NCBI GenBank assembly: GCA_030159075.1 | Contig: BROG01000004.1 | Coordinates: 3,890,001-3,954,000, forward strand | DNA length: 64,000 bases | Reading direction: 5' to 3' | Source of the DNA: Atrina japonica | Lineage: Eukaryota > Mollusca > Bivalvia > Pterioida > Pinnidae | Shown here: in pieces, positions 11,419 through 22,281 of the stretch | Position numbering within the stretch: position 1 is the stretch's first letter | Layout: each line of letters opens with the position of its first letter | Notes under the pieces: model-generated | Told to the model about the DNA's origin: nothing | The model's input: the letters and a program-made list of their open reading frames with translations, nothing else | Databases searched by the model: none | Position numbers and translations under genes: made by a program

Positions 11419-11692
11419 AACCGGCCTGTCTCAGTCGGTAGTGCGCTCGACTCTTGGTCATGAGTTCGAGTCCTGCTGATGGCAGGATGGTTTCCTGTTC
11501 TTTGAATGGGACAGTAAAAATCGAGGTGACTTGTCACAGTAGATGTTGGCACGTTAAAGAACCCTCACTGCTCAATGGCCGAAAGTGCCAAACATAGGCA
11601 AAAATTTGAAGCCTTTCACCAGCATTTGGTGACGTCTCCATATAAGTGAAAGATTCTTGAGTGGGATGTTAAACAACAATAAACAAACAATT
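11419..11692 (+). mobile_element. SINE-1 copy, full length
   Basis: The head ccggcctgtctcagtcggta then gtgcgctc has an A box (tctcagtcggtagtgcg) and a B box (gagttcgagtcct). The core is inverted relative to the 3.8-kb copy (ttaaagaaccctcactgctc, ggcaaaaatttgaagcc, gtgaaagattcttgagtggg). The tail is gttaaacaacaataaacaaa. The minus ORF at 11358-11552 overlaps the head and is not a gene. Confidence 0.9.
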
Positions 11693-11785
11693 ATGAAAAT
11701 TTCACATACATCATGCCTAGGATTGTCTGTAAAAATTGGACATGCTCAGATATGTGGCATTTTCAGTACATAATGATTATCTGAA

Positions 11786-11966
11786 TACAGTCAAATGTGC
11801 ATTAAAAGCCACTTCTGTAAAAAGGGCACCTGCTTGTAAAGGCAATTTAAACATAACCTTTATTAACTTTTTTATTATGATTATACCTCTTTATTAAGGC
11901 CATCTGTCTATAACAGCTACTTTTGCCTGTTCCCTTGAATGGCCTTTATGGACAAGTTTGACTGTA
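11786..11966 (+). mobile_element. MITE-4 copy, 181 bp
   Basis: Left end tacagtcaaatgtgcattaa; right end ggacaagtttgactgta. Interior motifs gggcacctgcttgtaaagg and ggccatctgtctataa recur at 16389 and 38279. The ORF at 11939-12130 starts inside its right end. Confidence 0.8.
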
Positions 11967-12450
11967 TTATAAAAGTTTCAGTACAGATGTACCCAGAGCA
12001 TGTAAAGATAATGAAGATACTTGGTAAAAAAAAATATTGTGAAGCCATTTCTTATCACATTTCAATAGAATTTTCATCATTGGATAGAATGTTTCCAAGT
12101 TTCATTGATTATTTGGATGTAATTTTCTAATTTGAAATTTCAAAGAAAAGACTTGACAATTTAGACAGAAAGTAAAAATTAGATGTCACAGTTTTACTTA
12201 CCAATATATGTAGTTGTCATCACAAAATTAAATGTTTCTGTTTAAATAAATAAATGTTTAATTTCTTATTTAGAAATTAAACATCAAAATAAATAATGAA
12301 ATTTAGTTTAATTATTTGTTTAATAGTCAAAATTCCTCTGAATTGTGATCAGAAATGGGTTTGCAATATTTATTTCTAAAAATGTGGTTTTATAAGTATA
12401 TATAATAAAAAATGATAATGTCCAAATACTTTTGTCACATATCTTTCTCA

Positions 12451-12510
<60 letters not shown>
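12451..12510. repeat. CT microsatellite, about 60 bp
   Basis: Near-uninterrupted (CT)n after a short imperfect lead (atctctat). Confidence 0.95.
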
Positions 12511-12516
<6 letters not shown>

Positions 12517-13489
12517 ATGTTGTTAATCAGATAATTGTGTTAAATTTCTTTATTTTTAGATAATTGTGTTAAAATGATTTCCAATGGCCAATTTTATGGT
12601 AATTGCGATGACATTCCAGCTTTAGATTTTATTTAAAAAATTTATCAATCTTTGAACTTCGTCGCAAAGTAAACAGACAACAAGTTGTACACAATGCCAT
12701 AAATATGAATTGAAAGCAAGTTTTATGTTTTCATAGATTGTCTGTTACAATCAATTAATGATGAAATCAAATTTAAAAACAATCAATCTCAAATATACTT
12801 TGTAGTATCTTTATCAGATTATTTTGGTGTTGGTAAAATTTTTGCTGTTGGTAAAATTTGAAGTTTTTTTTCAGAGCAATTCTAATTACAATCGATTTAA
12901 AAAATTGTATCTAAATCATTTTTTTTTTTTTTTTGGTATCTGACCTAAAAACCATGACTAAACAATACATGAAAATAATCCAATAAAGATATAATGATAA
13001 CAGTATAAAAAAATTACAGAATTAAAAAACTAACAAGCATTGAATCATTTGTTCAATGTAATTGTAATGTCACCAATGAATTTTATCACAATAACATATA
13101 CTTGTCATTATACACCTTTGTCAGTGTTTGATAACATTGCCAACGGCAACAGTAAAAATCGATTGTCGTTAATTATCAGTAATCATCCCGTCCAACACCA
13201 CCAGTAGCTGGTTTGTCTATGAGATTTTAACAAATTAAATTGTGTATTCATGTGACCCACTGAATCCAATGGTTTTGTGATCAAGGAAACTATTTTTCTT
13301 TTCGCTTTGATATTTTGGTGGTTTTTTTTTTTCAGGTACATGTATACAAATTTTAACAATTGTTAAATTTAAAATTTATATGACAAATATCGTAACTGTA
13401 AAAAGTGTGTAACAATATTTTGTGTCAAAGTATAGCATGGAAGTATCATACTGGTAAAATAATGCATGGTCGTCATGTTGATGTTATGT
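12511..13489. other. AT-rich non-coding stretch
   Basis: Very AT-rich, with T runs near 12919-12936 and 13320-13332 and a direct repeat of ataattgtgttaaa near 12530 and 12560. No gene seen. Confidence 0.5.
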
Positions 13490-13985
13490 TGAAACTGTCA
13501 ACTAGGGGTCAACATACCTCACCAAAGTTATAATCAGTCCATGGTCATGTTGGGTCAACTAGGGGTCAACGTACCTCACCAAAGTTATAATCAGTCCATG
13601 GTCATGGTCATGTTGTCAACATACCGCACCATGGTTATAATCAGTGTTAAAACTCAGGTGTCCACTGTCGACTAGGGGTCAACATAGCGCACATGGTCAT
13701 GTTGAACTCACCTATTGTTATAATCATGGTTATAATCAGTGCATGGTCATGTTGAACTCATGTTGAACTGTCGACAGGTTACCGCACCATGGTTATAATC
13801 GTGCATGGTCATGTTGAACTCAGGTTAAAACTGTCGACTAGGGGTCAACATACCGCACCATGGTTATAATCAGTGCATGGTCATGTTGAACTCAGGTTAA
13901 AACTGTCGACTAGGGGTCAACATACCGCACCATGGTTATAATCAGTGCATGGTCATGTTGAACTCAGGTTAAAACTTTCAACATA
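13490..13985. repeat. 72-bp minisatellite, ordered on the right and scrambled on the left
   Basis: The regular unit (for example from 13804, next from 13876) contains catggtcatgttgaactcag, gtcgactaggggtcaacata and ccgcaccatggttataatca. The left half (13490-13800) has shortened, rearranged and internally duplicated units, for example catggtcatggtcatgttg. The array is about 480 bp beyond the 3' end of the GPCR ORF. Confidence 0.9.
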
Positions 13986-14146
13986 CATGGTCCTTAACAA
14001 AGCTGTAACCAGTGCAAAGTCATGTTGATGTCAACATGTAAATATACCCCCATCAGCAGTCATGTTTATGGTAAAACTACCATCAAGTTGTGAGACATCA
14101 AATTAACAGTGTTTACAATTACTACTTAGATGTTAGTACCAGTATT

Positions 14147-14152
14147 TTTATT
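14147..14152 (-). promoter_or_regulatory. Possible polyadenylation signal for the GPCR
   Basis: AATAAA on the minus strand, about 315 nt past the stop codon. This hexamer is frequent by chance in AT-rich DNA, so the assignment is tentative. Confidence 0.25.
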
Positions 14153-14466
14153 TGTACTTATAACCTATTCAACCAACAAAGCAGATTACTCTGTTCTAGA
14201 ATGGTACAAAGATCGGTTTACTGTTTATACACAGGGGTAGAACACTATCCAGTTGCCAGTGGTTGCCCAATCTAAGTTTGTTGCCTGGAACACTTTCATT
14301 CTTAAGAGTCAACTGCATGTTACATAAATAATAATATATCATGAAACATATAAAGCAATAATCAAGGCTTAGTACAAACCTTTCTATAAACTTTGATTTT
14401 ACAGGAAATTGATGTCATCTGACATGAAACATGCTCAATTGTAACTTTTAACTAAAATGAAAAGAT

Positions 14467-15447
14467 TTACACTCGAGTAGGCCTAGGCGTATTGTGTCTA
14501 CGTAAAGGACCACGTTCACAGTCTCCCACTAGAAATCTACGGAACGCTGTGCGGAAGTTATTATCCATCACCGTGTAAACCACAGGATTTAAACAATAAG
14601 ACATCCAGCCCAATATCGTTGACCATAAATGGTGAATCGGCTGTTGAAAGTTTTTGTCGTAAACATTTATAATTAAATATGGAAATGTACCAATGAAAAA
14701 TATGGCAAAAATACATAACATCATAGCAGAAAGTCTTAATGCTTTGGTTTGTGGAGCATTGTTGTTCCATTGACTTACTCTCTTAGAACTTCCGTAAGCT
14801 ACGCAGCCAATACGTGCATAGCAGAATGTAATGAAAATACATGGAATAATAAATCCTAGGGTGATAGTAGTGTAACGATTGGAATGGTCAACATGAACAT
14901 TGTTAAAAGTACAGGCCAGAACTGCAGGCTGATATTTGAATTCGCCCCATATTCCAAACGAAGGTGGCACTGTGAAAAATAACGGGAAAATCCAGCTGAT
15001 CATCATTATAGTCACAAGTGGTGTCCTCGCTGATAGTTTGTGATATAAATTTAAGTGCACAATGTTTAAATATCTATAAAATGCTATGACACCTAGGTTG
15101 CCCATTATAACACCCACAAGAGTATATCGAATACCCGCCATAATTCGGCAAAAATGATCCTCGACCTCGTGTGTCTTTCTATCAAATACCACAGCTTGCA
15201 GTGACAAGATAAGAGAACAATACAAAAATCCTGCCGAACTTAAACTACCAATAAGAATGCAGTTTATGTTGTTACGGAGGTTGGAAAAAATAATTGCCAA
15301 AACTGTAATTAAATTTCCAAAGCTCCCAATGATACACAAGAGTATGGCAATCACCTCGAACACAACCAATGTTTTCTTTTGATCGCACCACCATTCCACA
15401 CAATCTGTATTGTTGGCATCCATAATGAATATATGAAAATTCCACAT
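14467..15447 (-). CDS. Single-exon class A (rhodopsin-like) GPCR, Moody/Tre1/melatonin-receptor-like
   Basis: Encodes 326 residues from the first ATG. A second in-frame ATG at codon 9 (15423-15421) has A at -3 and G at +4, while the first has C at -3, so a 318-residue product is more likely. An in-frame TAA lies at 15477-15475. Seven membrane segments are visible at about 29-53, 63-86, 98-128, 143-161, 192-214, 236-261 and 273-294. Seen: N45 (1.50), C100 paired with C179 in loop 2, R125 within YRY, W152 (4.50), P202 and Y210 in TM5, P256 in TM6, N287-P288-V-V-Y291 in TM7, then an amphipathic FRTAFRRFL helix and C310. N12-N13-T14 is an N-glycosylation sequon. The tail ends T-R-V. Odd: G73 at 2.50 (usually D), Y124 at 3.49 (usually D/E/N), T254 at 6.48 (usually W). 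It should be a plasma-membrane receptor signalling through G proteins; the ligand is unknown. The subfamily is inferred from the TM6-TM7 pattern (GTFPYLIIN, LNPVVYTVM) and is less certain than class A membership. Confidence 0.93.
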   Translation of the reverse strand: MWNFHIFIMDANNTDCVEWWCDQKKTLVVFEVIAILLCIIGSFGNLITVLAIIFSNLRNNINCILIGSLSSAGFLYCSLILSLQAVVFDRKTHEVEDHFCRIMAGIRYTLVGVIMGNLGVIAFYRYLNIVHLNLYHKLSARTPLVTIMMISWIFPLFFTVPPSFGIWGEFKYQPAVLACTFNNVHVDHSNRYTTITLGFIIPCIFITFCYARIGCVAYGSSKRVSQWNNNAPQTKALRLSAMMLCIFAIFFIGTFPYLIINVYDKNFQQPIHHLWSTILGWMSYCLNPVVYTVMDNNFRTAFRRFLVGDCERGPLRRHNTPRPTRV

Positions 15448-15477
15448 GTGGTGAAAATCTTTCTGTTTGTTTTTTTA

Positions 15478-16388
15478 AGTGCTTTCCGTTCTGTTTGTAA
15501 ATTCCCTTTTTTTTTTTTAAATGTATTTCACACCATACAATATAAGATCAACACAATTAAAACATCAGTAAACTACAGAAAACCACATTAAGCTTTGCGT
15601 TTTATTGAATTTTCTGATCAAGTGCAGCAACCCTCTTTGATCTGTCAAAAGAATAATCAAGAATTTCAAATATTCAGCAATTTCTTTTTTCACGTTTTGG
15701 TTACACCATTGGTTTTTGATTGTTTCACATATTTATTCGGTATATTCATTTCACTTGATTATTTGGAGATCGACCCTTCATTCACTGTACTCTGTTACAC
15801 TTAATGTTCCAGTCAAATTTACTAACATACCTTAGTGAGAAATAAAAGCAAGAAAAGTTGTGTTCAGCCAAATTCAATTTTGCGAATCATCAGGTCTGTT
15901 TTGATTGAACTCTTTTGTGTGTTTGATTAACGTTGCGTCAAGTTGCTACGGAGACAATATTTAATGTATATATTTCTTCATGCTTGAGGAAAAAACATTG
16001 AATTTATGGTCATTAAAGATGTCCGTCTGCATCAGACAGATAATTCTGTGTTGCCTTGTATTACTGCTCCTTTGGCAATAGTTTCATTGTCCAGTTTTTA
16101 TCCTTGTATATAAAAGTAATTATTTTCTTCATCCTATTTTATAGGTATATTTAATCATAAAGAAATTTCCCAGTCTTTGTCACTCACTATAATCTCTGCA
16201 GACGTTTTTCTGATAACTTTATCTGGAAAAATATCTCATCTAGGGTGATGCATCCTTTTCTGAAAAAAAGAGAAGAATCCTGGCATTACAATGTTTACAT
16301 TGTGACAAAAAATTATCTGATGCACTCGATACTTTCATTTACACATCTATAGTTATTGCTATAATGTTCTGTTACTTTCTGATATATT
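15478..16388. other. 5' flank of the GPCR, no clear promoter
   Basis: AT-rich. Short T tracts occur close to the ORF (15472, 15511). ORFs at 15379-15591 and 15595-15804 are shadows or chance. On the minus strand, acag followed by aaag at about 15460-15467 could be a splice acceptor, but no pyrimidine tract precedes it, so an upstream exon is not supported. Confidence 0.45.
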
Positions 16389-16570
16389 TTCAAACTTGCA
16401 TTAAAGGCTACATCTGTATAAAGGGCACCTGCTTATAAAGGTCATTCAAACATGACCTTTGTAAACTTTTTTTTTATAATGAATGAACCTCTGTTTAAAG
16501 GTCACCTGTCTATTATGGCTTCTTTTGCCTATTCCTGTGAGTGTGGCCTTTATAGACAAATTTGACTTTA
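16389..16570 (+). mobile_element. MITE-4 copy, 182 bp
   Basis: Same order as the copy at 11786: gcattaaaggctac, gggcacctgcttataaagg, acatgacctttgtaaac, ggtcacctgtctatta, gtggcctttatagacaaatt then tgacttta. The left terminus has decayed (ttttcaaacttgc). Confidence 0.75.
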
Positions 16571-16621
16571 CATTTATGTCATTAGAAATGAAATATGAAT
16601 CTTTACTCTTTGTATATTATA

Positions 16622-16760
16622 TAGTAAAACCTGCTTTAGCGACCACTTGTGTATAAAGACCACCTGGTAACAAAGACCTTTTTGCTGTCCCCAAGAGTAC
16701 CAGTTGTGTACAAATCAACCTCTATATAAACACCACCTCCCAAAAAAGACTTCTCAGTCC
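16622..16760 (+). mobile_element. MITE-3 copy, truncated on the right
   Basis: Starts tagtaaaacctgctttagcg, then accacttgtgtataaagacc and acctggtaacaaagacc, ctgtcccca, gtgtacaaatcaacctctat. The right third, including the tttcactgta terminus present in other copies, is missing. A minus-strand ORF at 16722-16931 covers the break. Confidence 0.7.
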
Positions 16761-17379
16761 AACAGTGGTGTTAAGAATTATTGTTTTCTGTTTGAATGCT
16801 GACGTTAAGTTGAGAAGTGGTGTAAAAAAAAAATGAATAAACATGCATATGGTATGCATAAGAAAACAAGGTAATTGACAACACGCGGAAATAGCCATGT
16901 TTATAGTACGGTGTTGAAAATATAATAACAATGCTTGTTAAGTATGAGACTACTTAAAATTTTTACTTTTTCTTCCCTTTTTCTTTTGATAACATGTTTA
17001 TGGCTGAATCTATCCAAAATACGATCAGTCTTCTTACATAATTTCCGAGTTATTCCTAATCTTCAATTGCTGTATTTTTAGTCTTAGTATAATTGCTCAT
17101 CTTCAGCTCTGTAACTTGTGACCCTTCAGGGAATAGAATATGGATATAATCTATTCTTGTGGTATAGAACTCTCCTTGAAAGGGGTCAGTATGGTCAGGA
17201 TATATAGAGATTTATCGTTATTGATATGAACATGTATGATGTATTACTTTTCAATAAGACTAGTTACTAAGATACAAAACAAATTTTCTAATAGAAATTT
17301 TTGGATCTGGCAAATTTGTTCAAGGCAGTCCAGGAAGGGCAAACAAACTTATATTTTATCTTAAGCCTGAATATAAGTA

Positions 17380-17609
17380 TGTATAAGTATAATGTCGTAA
17401 GATATCAGGCCTATAGTTATTGTTATACATAAAACTGAGTATACTGTAAGTATGTATGTAGTGAGATATAGACTTATGCTTAATATTATACTTAAAACTG
17501 AGTACATGTGTAAGTATGTTTGATGTAGTGAAATACAGCCTTATGTTTCATATAATACTTAAAAAATGAGTACAAGTATGTGTGATGTAGTGAGATTCTG
17601 TACTGTAGT
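17380..17609. repeat. About three strongly diverged units of a 75-82-bp tandem repeat
   Basis: aaaactgagta, aagtatgt, gatgtagtgagat and ttatgctt or ttatgttt recur three times before the clean 81-bp array. They read like an older, decayed edge of a related satellite, but homology to the 81-bp unit is an inference. Confidence 0.5.
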
Positions 17610-18640
17610 TTATTTTATACCGAACACTTAAATATCAGTATCACAATATACATGTATGATATACCTTAGTATATAAAGCTATTTTGTTGTACATTTTATA
17701 CCGAACACTTAAGTATCAGTATCACAATATACATGTATGATATATCGTAGTATATAAAGCTATTTTGTTGTACATTTTATACCGAACACTTAAGTATCAG
17801 TATCACAATATACATGTATGATATACCTTAGTATATAAAGCTATTTTGTTGTACATTTTATACCGAACACTTAAGTATCAGTATCACAATATACATGTAT
17901 GATATACCTTAGTATATAAAGCTATTTTGTTGTACATTTTATACCGAACACTTAAGTATCAGTATTACAATATAATATGATATATCGTATGTATATAAAG
18001 CTATATTGTTGTACCTTTTATACCGAACACTTAAATCAGCACAATATACATTGTGATGTACAGTATATAAAGCTATTTTGTTGTACATTTTATACCGAAC
18101 ACTTAAGTATCAGTATCACAATATACATGTATGATATACCTTAGTATATAAAGCTATTTTGTTGTACATTTTATACCGAACACTTAAATATCAGTATCAC
18201 AATATACATGTATGATATACCTTAGTATATAAAGCTATTTTGTTGTACATTTTATACCGAACACTTAAGTATCAGTATCACAATATACATGTATGATATA
18301 CCTTAGTATATAAAGCTATTTTGTTGTACATTTTATACCGAACACTTAAGTATCAGTATCACAATATACATGTATGATATACCTTAGTATATAAAGCTAT
18401 TTTGTTGTACATTTTATACCGAAACACTTAAATATCAGTATCACAATATACATGTATGATATACCTTAGTATATAAAGCTATTTTGTTGTACATTTTATA
18501 CCGAACACTTAAGTATCAGTAAGTATCCTAGTATATAAAGCTATTTTGTTGTACATTTTATACCGAACACTTAAATATCAGTATCACAATATACATGTAT
18601 GATATACCGTAGTATAGCTATTTTGTTGTACATGGCATGT
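17610..18640. repeat. 81-bp satellite-like array, 13 units
   Basis: ccgaacactta recurs at 17620, 17701, 17782, 17863 and so on at 81-bp steps, with shortened units near 18020-18100 and 18500-18560. The unit contains acaatatacatgtatgatat, ccttagtatataaagc and tattttgttgtacattttat. Neighbouring units are nearly identical, which implies recent homogenisation. Every full unit has tatataaag, a good TATA-box match. No coding potential. Confidence 0.95.
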
Positions 18641-19502
18641 ACCGTAACTTTACAAACTGACTCGACACAAGTCCATGATCATTGATGATATGTTTTTATA
18701 CATGTATACTACAATGCAAAACAAAACCAGTAGATAGATAAAACAAAAATGTTGTATATAGCCCCCCACCCTCAAAAAAACAAATACAAAACAAAAATAA
18801 ACAAATGAACAATAACTAAATCACAAAGCAAAACAATAACCTACATCATACATGTACTGCTATAGATCTACCTTACATTTTTACTGCAGTTTGAACCTAT
18901 TGTTATGACAGATCAACTGGGACACTGATAATTACCCATTAATACAGTTAATGTCATATTTGTACTTGTAATCAAACCCTCTGCTGCAAAACATTGAGAG
19001 CTATCTGAAAGTTTTGCAATTTCGCTGTCATGTAGTTGATATAAAATTTCAGTGAAGAGAGAATATGATTGTATAATCTGTTTGATCTGTATGTATTTTA
19101 ACCACAGTAAAAGTCAAATCAGAATGCTGTCATTAATTCTACATTTTCTGGTATCAAAGGACAGCAGCTGCTGGAACTAGATACCTGTCTCTATTACAGG
19201 AGAATTATTTAAAAGTCAGCTTCATTAAAGTGATGGAGATCATTTGTCACAAATTTTTAACTCTAACTTGTTGTTTTCGTGACATCAAAAGATCCAGAAA
19301 TTATAGATAAAAGCATTCACATTTCTATATATATATGTAAACAAAGTTCTTGGAATCTGTTTTCCCCAAATATCAGATATTTCAGGAATTCTCTCAGACC
19401 GAACAGTGTAATGTACTGAAAGCTTGTGTCAAACCACCTGGAATTTTATCAGACAAATTCTTCAGTCTGACACTTTTCAGGAACTCTGAGCAAATGTGAC
19501 CA
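18641..19502. other. Non-coding stretch, nothing recognised
   Basis: Contains a C-rich then A-rich patch (gccccccaccctcaaaaaaa, near 18760-18790) and many short A runs. No gene. Confidence 0.5.
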
Positions 19503-19740
19503 TTAATCATGTTTCTCTGTGTGCATCTTATCCATTTTCACCTGAGTTTGAGAGGAGGGAGGGGGGCAACCTCTGGTCATTGTAGGTTTGATTCCATGCT
19601 GGAACCTAGGCTGAATATATAGAACGTTTGTCAATTTACTTGCGGCAAGGTTGGTGATCTTTTCCTGGGTACTATATATTAACATTTTTTGGGGTTTTTT
19701 TTTCATCTGCTATTAAAAGTTAATTACCACTAGTTGTTAA
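19503..19740 (+). mobile_element. SINE-2 copy, decayed
   Basis: B-box-like taggtttgattccatgctgg, then gtcaatttacttgcgg, cttttcctgggtac and a degenerate tail. The head start is unclear because of a purine insertion (gggaggggggc). The minus ORF at 19503-19706 is a translation of the repeat. Confidence 0.55.
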
Positions 19741-19894
19741 GTTAAAACAAGTGAACAAAACACATCACCCATCTTGATTTTTCTGCTGTACATTGTTAAA
19801 CACACGAGCATTAGCATAAACAAATATCTTAAATGTTGGGTTTATAAAAAAACAAAACAAAAGCCATTCTTTTAAAATTCACTTTATCATAAAA

Positions 19895-20090
19895 ACTAGT
19901 GTAATATAAAACATCTCAGATACCAAAGTATAAATCTTCAGGATGTCCAGGATATAGATGCAAATCTGGTAATAATGGACAAACATGGACCTCTGGAAAC
20001 CAAGAAGTGGGATCTGGTCCCATGGAGGATTAAGTTTCCTCTGTCGACCAGTCACACCCACCGTGAGTCCACAGTCAAGTCCAAATGAAA
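19895..20090. repeat. Dispersed repeat shared with 26883-27065
   Basis: Both copies have, in order, ctcagatac, aagtataaatc, aatgtccaggata or gatgtccaggata, acctct, gtgggatct, ccatggagga and tgagtccacagtcaa. A similar motif chain is known to me from bivalve and gastropod DNA. No coding frame is conserved between the copies. Confidence 0.65.
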
Positions 20091-20100
20091 TACGTGAAAG

Positions 20101-20178
20101 GTAATAAAACATGTAAATATCACAACCCTGTAGTGGGAGGTAATAAAACATGTAAATATCACAACCCTGTAGTGGGAG
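20101..20178. repeat. 39-bp perfect direct duplication
   Basis: The unit starting gtaataaaacatgtaaatat occurs at 20101 and 20140 with no differences. It sits between the dispersed repeat and the CA microsatellite. Confidence 0.95.
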
Positions 20179-20254
20179 ATTTTATAGATGTGGATTTGGG
20201 GGCCTCTTCTCTTCTACTTTTGCTTACTCTCTTCACTCTTTACAATGTCTTTTG

Positions 20255-20256
<2 letters not shown>

Positions 20257-20318
<62 letters not shown>
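20257..20318. repeat. CA microsatellite, about 62 bp
   Basis: (CA)n followed by ctgtctgtctgtctatc. Three overlapping His/Thr-rich ORFs in this interval are artefacts of the repeat. Confidence 0.97.
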
Positions 20319-20319
<1 letters not shown>

Positions 20320-20460
20320 TCTGTCTGTCTATCTACCACTACTATGGTACTTATATCTAGACGATTTGCACATGTTGGCATTAAGACAAGAACATGATCT
20401 CTACATATGTACAGAGCTAGGTCTTGTATTCTCCAGATTATTGCTAATTAGACTATTTTA

Positions 20461-21236
20461 AACATTACGAAATTGGAGAAAATATTGACATGAAAAACCT
20501 CTCAGTGTATATCTTGCTGAAAACCACCATAATCTAGATCAGCTGTCGAAACTAAAATATTGGTCTGTTTTTTATGACATTGTTTTATTTGCCATTTCAC
20601 TTCTAGCTAAAATTTCTGTAATACTATGTGAATTTATAATGTTTTGGTTTTTGATTATTTTTAGGTCAGGTGAGTAATCCATATGAACCACTGTAAATCT
20701 CTTTTATTTTGCCAGACATTAACTTTCATAAATTCAAGAGAGGGCACCTGTTCAGGAATTCAAATATCTAGTTAATATTTGTATTTGTGAAGTTTGTATT
20801 TAAAAAATTTGTCTAAGTATATAACACACTGTATACAAAATGTTTAATATACATAGAATTGCAACCAGGATTCTTTACTTAAAGAAGTTTTAAACTTTTG
20901 AAAACAGAAATTAATGCCAGTACTAACATGAGAATCATGCAGTCATACCAGTGATGTATACCTCTGTTTCAGTATCTTTTGTACCAGTAAAATCAGGAAT
21001 TAATGTACTTGCAAATATGTCTGACAAGCTGTAAGAGTATGTAAAGATTTTTACATTTTCCATGATATGTTGCTATCTGTCACCATGTTGATCATTGTCT
21101 TGCAAGAACTTCTCTAAAAGTTTTGTAAATAATTCTCTTTTAATTTGGTTTTAGAATCTTCTTGGTAACAGTAACAAAAATGGTCATGATGTTTGATTTT
21201 GATAAGATCCTTTTAATCTTGTGTGTGTCTTTTTGT
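20461..21236. other. Non-coding stretch, nothing recognised
   Basis: AT-rich with no array, foldback or ORF of interest. Confidence 0.5.
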
Positions 21237-21241
21237 CTGCC

Positions 21242-21276
<35 letters not shown>

Positions 21277-21280
21277 GTGC
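21237..21280. repeat. CTGT microsatellite
   Basis: ctgcctgtctgtctgtctgt and onward, about nine tetranucleotide units, ending gtttgtgtgcgtg. Confidence 0.95.
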
Positions 21281-21689
21281 GTGTATGTGGAATTATAGTG
21301 TGAAAATTACCAAAATCAGTCTAATGGTTTAAAGGATATGATGCACAAATGATTACCAACTTTTCTTTAGTTTTCAACCCACTACTAAGTTAAAATTCAG
21401 AAACACGTCTTGACCATGTATGATATAATTACTATTCCAATATTACATAGTCTAAAGAATTAGGTCTCCACAGAGCTTAAATGTAAATAAATCTTACAGG
21501 AAATGGGGAGATCTGGATAGTGCTTCACGTAAAAATCGTAAATCGAAAATAGTACAATGAGTGTCAGTGTATAAAGTCCTGACTGTACATTTCCCAATTT
21601 GCGACTTTTTGTACAATTAATTTAGAATCTTGCCTTTGCTGAAAATAACATTCCTGCAAGATAATAATTTTATAAGAACTGGACCTGGC

Positions 21690-21823
21690 ACCATAAAACT
21701 TAAGAATTAATTTATCAAGTCTAAAAAATTTACTCAACTTTGGCTAATCCTGAAATATGATTGGCTGAGCAGACCAAGTTGAGAATATTCTCTGACTTTA
21801 AGTAAATTCTCAAGTTTTATGGT
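21690..21823. mobile_element. Foldback element, about 134 bp
   Basis: Ends accataaaacttaag and ctcaagttttatggt are inverted repeats. Inner segments also pair imperfectly (tactcaactttgg with accaagttgaga). It abuts the 458-bp terminal-repeat element that starts at 21824. Confidence 0.7.
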
Positions 21824-22281
21824 TATAGGACAGACACCACCAAATATTTTCCCATAGGCCTCAATGCTAATTTACAAAACTTCAGGTCACTGTCACTCCC
21901 ATGTTTATTATATCTGGTTCAAATAAGTACCCTGTGGTGGAAGATCAATATTTTTGATAACAAAATTTGCAATCAAAAGTATAGGTTGCCGTTGCATTTT
22001 TACTTCAAATTTTCACTTGTTTACAACTCGTAGTATTCCGCACCAAAGGAAAATATCTATTCTCATATGACCCCTCCTTTCAATTTTCAACCGTCAACCC
22101 TATAATTTCCAAAGTAATTCATGTATCTTTTTTATCACCTCTATTTCACTTATTAATGGCAAAACTAATTTTTTCATTTAATGACCAATCAGCTTGCTGG
22201 GCTCATTTTACCCTCCGCACAACTTTGGGTGTCCCAAAATGTCTGCGCCATGTTGTAAACAAAGCCGGTGTTTTTCCTATA
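21824..22281 (+). mobile_element. 458-bp element with short inverted ends, copy 1
   Basis: Starts tataggacagacacc and ends ggtgtttttcctata, an inverted repeat with two mismatches in 15. A nearly identical copy lies in direct orientation at 24302-24766. Small differences (one-base indels, a nine-base actaccaat difference) show the two are recent. The ORF at 22156-22455 crosses the right edge and the matching ORF start at 24645 diverges after it, so neither is a gene. Confidence 0.75.

Noticed and set aside
17610..18640. Regularly spaced repeats, as a CRISPR array
   Set aside because: There are no unique spacers; whole 81-bp units are near-identical, and the context is eukaryotic.
20085..20461. 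His/Thr-rich ORFs at the CA microsatellite
   Set aside because: Three overlapping frames are all open because of (CA)n; none has coding context.
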